Positions 35,953-49,404 of a stretch of 64,000 bases of DNA are shown here, one piece after another. Position numbers and translations under genes: made by a program. The notes under the pieces were generated by a model that was given only the letters and a program-made list of their open reading frames with translations, searched no databases and was not told the DNA's origin. The DNA comes from Orthonyx spaldingii (Eukaryota > Chordata > Aves > Passeriformes > Orthonychidae), in NCBI GenBank assembly GCA_013397795.1, contig VZTJ01000242.1:414419-478418 (forward strand), read 5' to 3'. Positions within the stretch are counted from its first letter, which is position 1. Every line of letters begins with the position of its first letter.

Positions 35953-38900
35953 AATAACTACAAATGACACACACCATGGATTTATTTGCCGTGTTCCTGG
36001 GCAAAGTGTTAGGAGGTCAGAATTGCAAACTACATGGAAAATGCACTAGCAACTCTTCACTCTGTTTGTCCTGAGGAATCTTCTGGCTTACTGGGAGTAC
36101 TTTTTCTCTTATGAACACAAACTGGCTTGCAGGGTCTGGGCAAAATGAGATATTTTAGTTTTGGGTAATCATTTGTTAAGAATCACAGCAACAGGAGCAC
36201 TGAAAGACCACTGACAGGAAATCCTTGCTACCTGGAAAGGCTGTCCGTCCTCTGTTCTAGCTCTTGAACTCGTAAGATTCCATAGGCAATTTTTCTCTCT
36301 AAATTGGCCTTGAGCATTTGCAGTTTCTCAGGAACTGGCTACTGCAGTAGTAGGATACAATTGAAGATTTTTTTTTTTTAATTTTGGATACCCTGAGTAA
36401 CGCAACTAGGAGAGTTGAAAGGAGGACTTGGGAAAATGGAAAAGTTCCTGGATTAGATTGATCAATCTATTGAAAAAAGAGTTTATTAAAAGTCTATTGC
36501 AGAAAGGAATGCTTATAAGTCATCAGGTTTCTGTTGAAAATACTTTCTAAAAACACAACAAAACCAACTCTGCTGCTACTGACAGTGCATGCACACTGTG
36601 TTTCCTTGTTTGTTGACTTCAAAAATCTGATGCCAGGGTCTTTTGGCTACCATATTTACAAGTCAAATCCATACCTTTGATCTTTGTGAAAAAAAAAGAG
36701 TTTCTGAGCAAGCTCAGAAAAATTGTCAAAAAAATTTCCCACTGCTTGATTTGGTTTGGACTGTGTTCCTTCCAGCTAACAAAGACCCAACATAGTCCTG
36801 CTAACAGCAGGAAAACCATGGTATTAACCGTATAATGATGGTCAGGTCTTCGCTTCCTGTTTAGATGAGCAATTCCATAACCCTAATTACAAAATGAGAG
36901 ACTGAAAACTTCATTGCAGTGCTGGGGTTTGAACATCTAACTCTGATTCAAAAATTAGAAAAATCTTACTCAAATGCCCTGGCCTTGGACAAAACATTTC
37001 CCACCCTGAGAACCATTTAAGTGAACATAGTGATTAAAGGGAAATAGACATGCAGGGAAAGGTTTGACTGGTCCAAAGCATCATAGCAAACCAATTCCAG
37101 ATTTAGGAGCAAAACTTTGCTCTTGACTTGCAGCCCACACATTATCTCTTGAACTTTGCATTTTTCCGTGAACTAACTGGAGTAGAAAATATAATTTTTA
37201 GTGACTGGAATCAATCTTAAGATATTCTAAGGTAGGAAATAGGTGACTTGATATTATTAATGAGAAAGATGAAAAAGTCAATAGCTAATAACAAAGGAGC
37301 CAGTCAGATACTGGATAAACATGAAGTTACTTGTATTGGGTTGGTATTTTCAAAAATTCTCCTCTAAATGCTGTCTGGAGGCTGCTTTAAGGGGCAGAAT
37401 GAAAGAATTCAGGATAAGTTAGCTTTTAATTTTTTTCTCGATAGGTTCTCTTTGCATGTCAATTTTATGAAACCCAAGGTTTCCTGCTTTCCATGAAACA
37501 GACTGCTGGATATACCAATATTCTCTTAAACACTTTGGTGCAGCAATGATAAAAAAAGTAAATGGTGGAAACCACAACTGCTCAGGGAATTTGTTTTTTA
37601 ATTCAATGCTCTCACTATATTTTAGGTGCTTAACTTCTGTTTCCTGAAACTCAATTTGACAATGCGAAGCCTGAATACTGAAGTGTACAGTACTGTATAC
37701 TGTATACTTAGTCCCATAGCTAATAAAGAGTGCTTACTAGTAGAAGCTGGTTTCTTGTGTATGGAGCCACAAAACTGCTGCCATTAGTAGCAGAAGCATT
37801 TCATTCGGCTTGTCGTCCAGCTCAGAAATGGAAGATATTTTCAATACTTTCTTCTTTGAACTTTTGAAATTGGTCGGAGTTCCAGATTATCAGTCCAATA
37901 ACAGCTCTTCGTATCCACATGTCCCAGTTTTGCTAGGAAGCTTTGAACAGGATTGTCTGCACTGTGAGTAAAAGATTTGAAGCAGGAAAACCTGAAATCA
38001 AAATGAAAAGGCATCTGGTTGCTTGGCATGGAGACTTGCTCTCATGACCCAGATGCTAAGAGCAAATAAGAAAAAGAACAGGTATATGAGATGGTTAAGT
38101 TAAAGACCCCCTTGACACCCAGGTCTGTGGCTGCAGTGTAACAGCAGTGAACACATGGTCCCCATGTGTGTGACCACAGGTATGTATGTGTGCATTTGAG
38201 TGTGCAAACACATTCATCAAGAAGGGAAAGAGCTGTCCCAGGTGGGACTGCATGCTTGCCTTCACATGAGGAAGCTGGGCCTCATAAAACACTGGCCAGG
38301 AGGAGCCTCTGACCGTGCCATTAGCCCAGAATCTAAACCAGTCATTCCCTTGAACCTCCACGTCATTCAGCCCTGTGGCACAGCACAGTATTCAGGCAGT
38401 TGCCAGGGAGTGCTGCAACTTGAAAGGAGGCAGGATGTCTGTCTCTCTTTCATCCAGTATCATCCTTTCCATCCAAAGGGAAAGTGGCTTCTGGTTCCAG
38501 TCCCACCAAAGTTTAGACAAGGACTTAAATGGCTTAACTCCAAGCAGCATTTCCTTTACTGTCAACTGGAACTAAGTAACTCCTCTCAGTGTTTGTCAAA
38601 GTGTCCAGTCCCATAAGTTTGAATAATTGCCTTGGAAAGCATAATTTCAAGTATGCAGTGCCATCTTCAGTGACTGCAATAGGAGAGTATTTGGTTAATA
38701 TCGGTTCGAACGTTTGCTGCAGCTGATACAGTAGTAGCATCATTGTTATAGTAAAAACTATTTTGATATTTCATTGAAAAATATGGGAATATGTCAGCAC
38801 TATAACCACCTGTAAAATGGTAAAATAAAAGCATCTATACTTCTATTTAAAACCATGTCTTTGTAAGTATATGTGACAGCTTTGGAATACTTGATACAGA

Positions 38901-41900
38901 CATGTGTTGTGATAAAACTTTGATATCTAGAATGACATCAATTAAATAAAGTAGATACCAAGTACTTTATTGGAACATGACTATTGCAGTGATTCTGAGG
39001 CTTCAGGTACCAGATGGACTTGCTGGAGCCTTGTTGGCAATGTAGGGCTGTTCTGTGTCTTTATCTGAACTCTGTTTTCTTCCTATGATCAGTGTGCAAA
39101 ATGCCTGTTGTTCATGCCAGTGTAGAGAATTGGTATCCTAAGTCTTAGATTTTATACGGAAAACACTGTAATTAATTTCCCAAATTCAGTTAACCAAAGC
39201 TATCCAAGACTTTTTCTGTCTCAAAGCTGACTCCTGAATAGGTTGGTTATACTTAAGTACTTAGAGATTCCTACGGGTGCAGGAGAAGCAAGGCTGAAAG
39301 TGTCAAAGAAGGTGAAATACACTGGAAAACACACTGAAGAAAAGTTGTGTGCCCATATGAGCAGAGCCCCGGGACTTTTCTGGAGAACTGCCATATTGGC
39401 AGAACAATTATTGTTATTCTTTTTGGGGCTGTTGCCTGTTCTGTGGGGCTTCAATGTTAGACTTAAAGCAGGAGTAACGTGGTACAGTGAAGTCACAAGA
39501 AGATAATACACCTGAATGTAATGCAGAAATATTCCTTCCTACATGATGAGGCACCTTGTTGGAGCATATTTAGCTTGTTCATTGTAGAGCAAGGGGAGTT
39601 TTCTTCTGAAAAGTGAGATGTGCCAAAGGACACTTCACAGCAGAAGTGAATACATGACACAGAAAAGCAGCTTACTTCTGGAAGTAAGAGTTGTGCATTA
39701 CACAGATCCAGCTGTGGGTTTCTGGAAGAGCTGCATGGAGTGAGAACTTTTTTCTAGGAACAGCTTCCTTGCTGGTCCCTCTTCCCAAGGATTTTAGAAA
39801 GGATAATGTGATAGTACTCCTTTTAGCTGTTCATGATAAACAAGTAGAGCTGAGGGTCCCCTATTTTCTATGGCATTTTTGTAGGGTCTTCAAAGAACCA
39901 AGGGGGTAACAGACTCATTTGTTAGGGGTCCAGCTGTGTGAGAAGAGGGGAAAGAGTTAGGACTAATGCAGGGAATACAGTTGACTGCAAGCACATGGTC
40001 TGGATAGGGAAATACAGAACATTTCCTGCAAATCCTCTCTTAGCATATGAAGCTGCAAGAACTGGCTGGTTGTGCAATTGCTAAAGAATTGATCCCATAC
40101 AGTAACAGCTTTAAATTTTTAGCAATGTGTTGCACTGAATTTCAGAGTGCACCCTTTTTGTGTTAGGACAACAAATTGCTCTGATCAGAGAATTTCTTTG
40201 GTGTAGTTCTTAGAATGTCTAGGTTTAACCACTTCTGTGATGTGCTGACAAAGGACAATTTCTGCCTCAGGAATCATTGGCAAAACAGCAGTGAGCCATT
40301 TATCATACCTCATAGCTAACATTAAACAAACCCACTTGTCTAAATTAATGAGGGTTGTTCTCTGTAAAAGCTTCAGGGCTGAGCAGGAGATGTTCTGTGA
40401 AGTTATAACACTGGTTTTCCCAAGGAGAGACAATGTTTTTATTTCAATGAAAATATTTTATGAGCCCTGTACTAAATTCACTAGTTTCTATTTTGTCCAC
40501 CAAACAGAATGATGCCCTAAAGGATGAATAAGGAAAATCATCATGTTGGCTGCTTACACTCTGGCATCTGACAGTTCTTATTTAGATAATCCTTTAATTA
40601 TTTGTGAACAAAGGCCTCTCTTGAGTTCTGCATTGGACTTACAAATTGCTCCTTCTCGTCATCCATGAGCAATCTGGCTAGGGCTCCTGGCACACAGAAA
40701 GGTTTCTGCATTACTCTGGTTTATGCGTATATATCGATGAGCCAGCCAAGTTTCTTCTGGCTTCATGTAATCAGAGATCAAGGACAAGATTTGAGGGCAG
40801 CAGAGGTGTGCTACTTACTCCCCAAAACCTCTGAAGTGCTGCTTCCTGCAATTTTTCACACCTAGTTAAGGTTCTGTAATCTTGTATTTAATGTTATTAC
40901 ACACATGCTGTGTGTCTTTTATCAAGTTGAGTCTTAGAGCATAGATGCAGAATCCATCTGAAGAAATACCTCTTTGGTTTGGGTCACATTGTTCCAGTAT
41001 TCCCCAAAATCAGCCGTCACATCTGAGTCCAGCTTTCAGATACATGAAGGCTGCTCAGCCCTCCTCACATCAGTTCAGCTGGGGTGTTTAGCATCCTTTT
41101 GTGAACTAGAATTGATGTCATCTATGATTTTGATATTCATCACTGTCCAAATAGGTTGAAGAGGAGAAGCAGAAGAAAGGTAAAATTATGGGATTAACTA
41201 ACCTTGATGTTTCTTATTCTCCTCACTCAGTGCATGCTATTTAGGTGACTCTAAACACAGTCAATCATTAAGTTAGGTAAGCTTCTTCCAAGTTTGATTG
41301 AGAATGTAAATGTCTTCCCAGAACAGCTACATGTAGTGAAGTGACACTTTAATAACAAATTGCCATGAAACCTTCTTGACTAAAGGGCAGAATTTGCAGT
41401 AAATTACAGTCTGGGCAAGAAACTGGCTAGCTACTTTCTGCTTAGGTCTTAAATCATGGCTGTTACACTGAGCCATGGAAATGGAAAAGATTAAGGCTGT
41501 ACCTAGCTTAAGCCATTCACAGCCTGGAGCTTGTCAGAGAAAGGTGTCATTCTGTTTCATTACTTGCAGCAGAGTAGTTGCGTAGTGCAGGGCTTGGATT
41601 CCTTTCTATGAACACATCAGGAGGACTGTGCATGGTATCTGGAAAATTTTTCACTCTTTTCTAAACAGAAGTGATACCTCAATACATCAGCAATGTTTCA
41701 ACAGACAAAACAGAAGCTAATATCAGTGGATCAGGAATAACACTTCAAAATGCATTTGTGAGGGTGGTAAGCTCTATTAACACAGAAACCTGCTTGCCAA
41801 GAACATGTAGGAGGGTGAATGCTGCCAGTTCTGCATTTCAGTACTGCAAAACTAAGATTCAAATTCACCAAGGCATCTTATAGCCTGTCAAGCTGTGTCT

Positions 41901-42430
41901 TATGCCACCATTGGCCTTTGCCTGAAATCTGTGCAGTCTGCACCTGACTGTCCTATATTAGGTGTGCTTTCTATTTCATATGAGGAAATGGAAGGTCAGG
42001 CTGCTATCGGAACATGAGCTATGTACATAAAACAAAGGAAGTGAACAAACCAAAGAGTATAAGTAAAAAAAGAGTGCAGTGGCTCACCTGCAGCTTGTCT
42101 TGGCCTGGTATTTTTTCTGAGCAGAAATGTACAAGATCACCAGGAAAGGAAGACCATGGGCCTGGCTTTTCACCCATGTTAACATCTATAAATTAACTTA
42201 TGGAGGGAGCAGGAATGGTTTCTTTTTTTCATATGTGATGATAGTTATTTGTTAACACTCGTAATGGTTAATATGGCAGTTACTGAAAATTGTACTCAGT
42301 GTATGGCAAATATTCACAAGACGTGGTTGTACACCAGAATGACTCAGCATGGCTTAATGCATGCATGTATGCACCGACAATGCAAAGAAAATGCTGCCTA
42401 GGATAGGTCTCATATTTGACTTCAAGTATC

Positions 42431-42498
42431 ACCTAATATACCTAAGAAAGATAACTATTAGTTAGTTCTCACCTACCACGTAAGAAAGATAACTATTC
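42431..42498 (+). repeat. Imperfect tandem duplication, about 38-bp period
   Basis: TAAGAAAGATAACTATT occurs at 42443-42459 and again at 42481-42497, each preceded by a related CACCTA motif. This is a short local duplication, and no function is implied. Confidence 0.75.
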
Positions 42499-45400
42499 AG
42501 TCTGAGCCTGGATGACGAGCTCCCTCACCTTTTCAGTACTCAGCCCTTTGAGAGGTTTGCTTTACTAGTCAGCCCTCAGCTTACAGAAACCTTTCCCATT
42601 ATATAAAGCCCTTGTCTATGTCATCTTTATAATTATTTCTTTCCACCACAGAGTTGTGAATAACTTTCAAATTAGATTTAAACTACTCATGGTAAGGATC
42701 TGGGCCTTGCATCCTTCACTGTTACAACATATTGAACTCCATCCCCAGAGACTGCCTTGGGTCTGTTCCCTCTATTACATGGGCAGGGTATGCTTTGCAA
42801 AATATTAAGCACTGCAAAATGACCTTTTAACTCACTGGTGTCAAGAAAGAACTTAATGTATGAGGTAGCCTATACTCAACACATGCAAAGACAGATGCAG
42901 CTAGCCTATTCTCTAGTGATTTCTCTAGAAAGGCTGAGGCTCTTTTAAGTTCAAAAGTGAAATTTTGCCTGAGTGACAAGAAACCTAAACTAAAACATAA
43001 GAATCATAAAGCTACTGTGAGAGAGAAAACTGAAACTGGCAGACTGGGTACAATTGCCCCTTCCTCAAGGTTGTCCAGACAAACCTTCTATTCCATTCAT
43101 ATGTGCACAGCAGAAGTATGTCGGTCACTAAGAGTTATTCTGCCACTTCTGAATCTTCGTGGTTGATTCCCAAAACTGCACAGTTCAAGTGAAGGCTCAG
43201 ATTTTGTGCTATTAAAATCACACCTCTAGACACTCCTGGATGTATGATTCTCAAATGCAATAGAGAAAAGTGTTTCAGACAAAAGCGTATCTCAAAGGAG
43301 AAGAATCCTATAGACTTAAGCTTGATCACTGTATCTGACACACTCCCAGAGGACCTAAGCCCATTAGTCATGTGAAAATGAAGTGATTTAGAGCTGTAAA
43401 TGCAATGTGGTTTACCCAGACCACTGTCAGAGCTTGCTTATTTGTCCTAGTCTGAATTGCAATCTCCATCTGTTTTTCAGGGTCTATTGCCTTCTGGTTT
43501 TCTTCCTCTTCTCCGCATCACTGTGGCACATTCCAGATCAGAGGCAAACAAAGACTTGGATAAGCACTGGGGACTCTAGGTCTGAGTCTAAAACACAGTG
43601 GTGAAAAAATGGACTGTGAAATCCATTGCTCAAGGGCTCTGAGAAGGAGGTGTTGAGCAGCTCCAAATCTGGTGTTACAGGCTGTTTCTGATGATGAGGC
43701 CATGCCAGCTGGTGTACAGGCTAGGTCATTTCTCTCACAGATGAGGAAAATTCAACAAAATGATGACTGTGTAAGGGGCTGCAAAGAAACAAAAGGCATC
43801 AAAATTGTGTAGTAGAACAGAGACTTGCTCCACTGTTTTGTTTTCAAGAAGCCCCTGCACAGTGACTACTGCATCCAGAAATTAATCACTGGAAATTCCT
43901 GAGGATAGCAATGTGAAATACTACAATGGGCAAGATGCACTGAGGTAGAAAAGGGACAAAATTTCAGGCGACCTTAGGGACAAGTTGCCTATACTCCTCA
44001 CCACCTCTCACACTCCTGAAGGAAGACAATGTTTTAAAAATTGGACTATGTCCAATGTTGAGTGGGTGTAAAACATCTACTTGATGTGATAAACTCAGTG
44101 AGTTGCATGAGAAGAAATAAGCTGTTAACAATTTCAACTTTTTCTTCCATGGAGTTCTTTGAGTTCAGTGGAACAACTCATTTGCTGCTATTCTGAAGTT
44201 CAACTTCTGCTTGAAGTTCCAACAGTTCATTGCCTGGGGAAAGCCTGGTTTGGCGTTCCGCACAGCACCTACTTTCTGGGGCAGAAGTGACTGAAAGACT
44301 GTAGTGACCTTTAGATGGAGTTGAGACCATTCTTTCCATAGACTGAATTTCAGAAAGGAAACTATTCCTTTAAAGCTGGAAGTGTTGGATGACTTCAAGA
44401 ATTTGGTGAGACTAGACTGGAAACAACCTCTGATGTTCCAAACATTGCCTGAATTTCAATTTTTTGCATTGCATACCCTGTTGGAAATTGATGAGCTACT
44501 ACTTATATCAGATGAGTGCTTGCTTAATCACTAAAAGTCTGAACTAAACATGCTTACAAATCAAATCAGCCTATCTTAGCTTCTTGCCTATTAGCAGGGA
44601 AATTCAACACTTTTGGGCACTGCTTTGCAAGCAACAGTAGCTATGGCATTAGGATTAAATTCATTGAACTCATTAATCATGTTTGAGAGCCACATGCATT
44701 TGATGTAACTAGAATTTTAAATTCCAAGTCATCTAGAGCAATGCATCCTGTCCTCAAGACACAGGCTGGCACTGTGGTGACTCTGAATTGTCTGTAATTC
44801 CTGATAATTCTTGGTCCTGGGGCGAACAGACAATCTAATTACGTGTTGCAGGTATGTAGCCTCATCCAAATGTGATTAACTGGTTTGCTAAGGCATCTGC
44901 TAGGGACCTAACTTAAACAAATAGTACTTAATAATATTATTTCAGTATGACAATATTAGTGATAATTCTTAGATGCAAAGAAGGAAAAGTACTCTGGAAT
45001 GACTAAAAGGCCTACACAACAACTCTTGAAGTGGTAACAAGCGTCTAGGAAGAATCTTGAAAGGTGGTCAACCAATTTGTCACTCAGTGTGAAGCCTCCA
45101 ACATATCAGAGGGCTCTGGTATGGCAGCAGAGATTGTGTTCCTGCTGCTCTATCAGACAAGGCATCACAAAGAAAATCTTGTAAGACCTTTATACAGGTG
45201 AAGGCACAGTATGACAGAAGAGCGCAACTGAGATGTTCCTGTGGGTGACAAAGACCTATGAGGCAAATGAATTTTCTAACATGTCCCATAAGTAAAGAGA
45301 CCTGGAAAGGATATCTGGCTAAAACCATCTGCCCTCTGGTAGAAAGCCAGACTTACATGCATGAAGGGAGCTTTCCATCATAAAATGAGCTCATCTTCAA

Positions 45401-46698
45401 GGAAAAATTTTGTTCCCATCTCTAGCGATTCACTTATTAGGTATGGGACATAGGGGAATATGGTATCAGTCTCACAGCCGTGCACAAGAAAATGGTCCAG
45501 TTGGAAGTGAGGTGCATGGTGGCCATATTCTTATTGAATATTTCCCAGACCAGAGACAGGAAGTGTTTTTATCCCCGTCTCAATCCACTTTTTCATATGA
45601 ACAGCAACCTGTAGCCTCCTTTTCATCTCTCAGTTTGTACCAAGAGGTATGAAAACGATAGTTCATTCAGGCCTTCTGTGAACATTATCTGTTTGAGTTC
45701 TTTTTGTTGGTTTTGCATTTTATGAAGAGCTAGGGGAAAGCATTACCAAGCATCTCCTACATGACCTGCTAGAGTAGTAGCCTTTTGGAGAAGAGACCCT
45801 GTATAGACCCTCATTAATCATACGACTTGCTTCCTTTTCTGTAGACAGCATAATTTCTCCTTGGAATGATTGCTTCACAAGCATACAGGTATAAAACTTG
45901 ATTTTCTCAGAAATAAAGACACTGGAAGTACGATAGTTGGAAAGAACCTCATGCCTCTTTTCTGCTGGATCAAACGTGGGAACATCTTGGCTTTCCTTCT
46001 GATTTTAATGGGCCTCATCTGTTATTTTTTGAAGAAAACGTATGTGAACACCAATGCTATACTGTGAGGTAGGTGGAGGCATTTGTTAGTCCTCTGAACA
46101 CATAATTTCAGGGGCAGAGGTTCTGGGTTCATTCCCATGTGCATGTGGTACTTGGCTCACATTCAATCAACAAGCACAAAATGTATTATCTCAAATGCTA
46201 TTTAAAATTGCATTAAGGTGCTGGTAGATAATGGTTTTTCTCTGTTTTACTTCACTCCAGAGAATTATTCTTCCTAGTTTCTCTGAACGCTGCCTCCTCC
46301 ATCTAGGGTATCTCTGCCACTGATTCTTGTCATGGTGAAAGGGGTGCTGTGACCATTGGGCAGGTCGTCCAGCCAGCCAAACTCTATTCCCAGTTCAGGA
46401 CATACAATGCTTTCAAGGGATGTTCATTCAATTGTGTCATTCAATGTGGAACAGAGTCAACAGATGTCAAGCTTGGGCCAAAGCTGGAAAGCAGGCATTA
46501 AGACCTGGCTTCCTGGTAATAATCTTTTCCATGAACTATAACTACACAGAAGTCCAGTGCATAGCAGGCTCAGATGAATAAGCCTCTTGGCGATGCAAAG
46601 CCTCATAAGGATAGCTTTATGGTTTTGTGAACTGCAAGAGCCATAAAACAAAGGGTAGTGGTTTTGATGCCTTTTTTCTGGTCTTAGGAAATTAAAAC

Positions 46699-47000
46699 CA
46701 GACACGGTTGAAAGGTTGGGGGTAGTTTATCTCGGTATTTTAATAGGATGCTATCCGATGCATCACTTCACCAAGGTGGAACACGTCATGATGCTCCCAC
46801 ACCATAAATCGCGTACACAATTTATAGACCTTACACATTAGCATATCTAACAAGGGGGCCCAATAAGCGGGCTTGGGTGGGCTAACCTCTAGTTTACAGA
46901 ACATGTTCTACTAGGGAACCTTGGCTCCTCAAACAGTAGGATGTTTGGTCTCCTGGCTCTATAGGACCTTGGAACTATGCTAAGTTATCAGACTTAAAGA
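46699..47000 (-). mobile_element. Possible LTR on the minus strand
   Basis: Read on the minus strand, the segment has a CTATAAATTG box (plus 46818-46827), a TGACGT element (46784-46789 region), and ends GATAAACTACCCCCAACCTTTCA at about 46709. That is the order expected for the U3-R-U5 end of an LTR. It is richer in CpG and G/C runs than its surroundings. I could not find a matching target duplication or a clear 5' end, and the poly(A) signal is only approximate. It may extend further right than given, or may not be an LTR at all. Confidence 0.35.
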
Positions 47001-49404
47001 ATTACAAGTATGCATGTTAATACTTGTGGATACATAGAACTGTGTAAAAGGTATATAAAAGAAAAAAGCAAAAATCATCTTGGCATCAGTTTAAGGGTGG
47101 GGAAATATACCTGAATCCTGCCTGAATGTGGGATTTACTTGGGTTAAATGTTTGGGATTATAAATCAGTGCTGGCTATATAGGTACCACCAGTTTCTTCC
47201 AGAGCTCTTGTGCCTACACAGCTCGGTAGCTGGTCTGGTCACACAGCTGTCAGAAGAGCTCCTGGTTTTAGTGAAACCTATCTTCAACCATGTGGCTTGA
47301 AGTTACAATAATCTATTGTACAGAAGCAGAAATAAATGTGATGAAGTAGAACAGTAGCTAGCTGAACAAAAGTCTCCCAGTAGAACTGAATATCATGCCT
47401 GAATCTTAATATCATGACCTTTTTAATACAGCAAGGTGCATTAAATAGCCTGGTGTCTCAGACTTACCTATCACTGCCTGATCATAATTTCCTGACCTCA
47501 CCTAGTTCTGCTCTGAAACCTTAGTATCAAGCTGTAAGAGTTAGCAGTGTGGCAGCCTCATATACCACTAGAACCTACTCAGGCAGGACTCTTGCCCTCT
47601 CTTGAGGTCCAAAATGTATACTCTGTTCCTCTCATTTTTTTACCTCATGCAGCTGAGGCCTCTAGGGCTGGATTTTTTTTTTTTTTCTTTTCTTTTCATA
47701 ATCCAGATGCACATATTGGAAGGGATTTGAGTAAACTCTTGCAGGTAATGCTGAGCTTTAAGTTCCCTGTTCAGAGCAGGAAGAAAGCAATTTTCAGGAA
47801 TTATTTCCCTTCTTCAGATATTAATGCTTGGATGTCTGCATTGCTGTATGCTTGCTTTGAGTTTAAAATGTGGCTGGTAAATGTATCCGTGTTTGCATGA
47901 ATGATTATGAGTGAGCAGGAGAGGCAAGTGGAAAGGACTAACTGGGAACACCTGTCGACAGTTTGCTAGTCTAAGCCAAAATGCAAATCAGAAATAAACA
48001 ATTGCTTCAGTCGAGATGGAAACTTTCAGGCCTTGTTACAGTATCCTTGGACCCTTTCTCACCCTGTCTAATACAAAGAAAAGTCCTAGCAAAGTGAAAA
48101 ACCTTATTGTGTGTTTCTTTTGGAGGAGCTTTTTCTAGAAGTTTGAGACTACAATTTTGTCTATTATTGTTCAGAAAAGTATTGAGAACAATATGCCTGT
48201 ACTCTTACACCTCATCTCTGTGCAGTAATAGGGTATTTAGTTTTATAGTTCTGTGATTACTTCTATCAGACAAGGTGACCCTGGAATCTCCAGCAAAATA
48301 GTGGGTAGAAATTTATAACAGTGCATGGGGTTCCCTTCTGAGCTACAGCCCCACTGTGCTAAGCCATTCTGGTGCCAAGAAACCTAGACACAATAAAGCT
48401 GTAGACTCAAGGTCAAACTTCTGGTGGTGGCAGAGACAGAAAGAAAATTTTGGAGTTTCAGCATGCTGGCTTGCACCCAGTCTTTTTTGCTCAATTTTAC
48501 AACTTTACATGGAAAAGTGCTGAATCTCTACTGTGTAAAAAGACCACTCTGGTTTAAGGTTATGCATGGGTTTAATATTGGCCTCATATGGATGCCCACA
48601 GGAAGAAAAAACCCCCAAAATTGTATTTTGTACTCTGAATAAAAGCAAAGCAAACAAGGCTTAAGCTCTTCTTTTTAGTAGTCCAGATTCATGTGAATGC
48701 TTTTGAGCAAAATAGTTGGAACTTTCCTTAGCAGCAGCTGAGGCATAGGCAAGGAGCTTTATGGTTGTACACTGAACTTTTTTTAGGTAATATGTGAGTT
48801 GGGAGAAAAGAGGAAGACATTAATACAGAGCTGAAAAATTCAGCTAAAAGACCACAAAGGATTGCTCTGTGCCCAAGAAAGCTTCAAATCCATGTTTGTT
48901 CTTGGCAACAAAACACCTTCCATACATAGAGGCAAAGAGTTGGAAAATCTCCTGCCTTGCTGGAGCCACTGCAGTTTTGCCGCTCATTTTCCAGACTTCC
49001 TTGAAATAAACATGAGAAACATGACTGAAAAATCCCATACACCAAGAAAAGTTCAGCATGAGCATATGAAAAGTCTGGCCAGATCAAGAGGATCTTTGTG
49101 CAGTTGAAAGTGCATGCAGAAGTCCCAATTCACATGAGGTGATAGTAACTGCTATGTCTTATTGGATGAGAAGGACTGGACAGTGCTAGTGACATCTTAT
49201 ACTTTGATTTGAACCCTTCCTAGATGAGGTTTCTGTTACAATATCAAAAGATTTTAGCAAGCACCACTGAGCACACAATCTGCAACAGGAAAATACAAAG
49301 CGTTGTTCTTTTTCTTCATCCTTCTTGCTGTGCTACTAACAAAGAGAAAAGAACAACAGTGTCTTAATAATATTCTAAAGGTCAAATTACTAATTTGAAT
49401 ATAA
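47001..49404. other. No recognisable gene or element
   Basis: No recognisable gene. A poly(T) stretch lies at 47673-47698. Open frames are short (117 codons at most, and that one spans the poly(T)). Confidence 0.5.

Larger units (their letters stand above)
35116..46698. other. No recognisable gene; a few short repeats
   Basis: About 11.6 kb without a recognisable gene or transposon. Small structures are two inverted repeats at 35497-35585, two imperfect tandem duplications (35896-35952 and 42431-42498), and a (CTGTATA)2-type run near 37690. Open frames reach 138 codons (38200-38616, plus) without family resemblance. Confidence 0.55.

Noticed and set aside
38700..38715. GGTTCGAA, resembling the tRNA B box
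   Set aside because: The following bases do not complete the B box, and no A box or cloverleaf can be formed upstream, so there is no tRNA gene.
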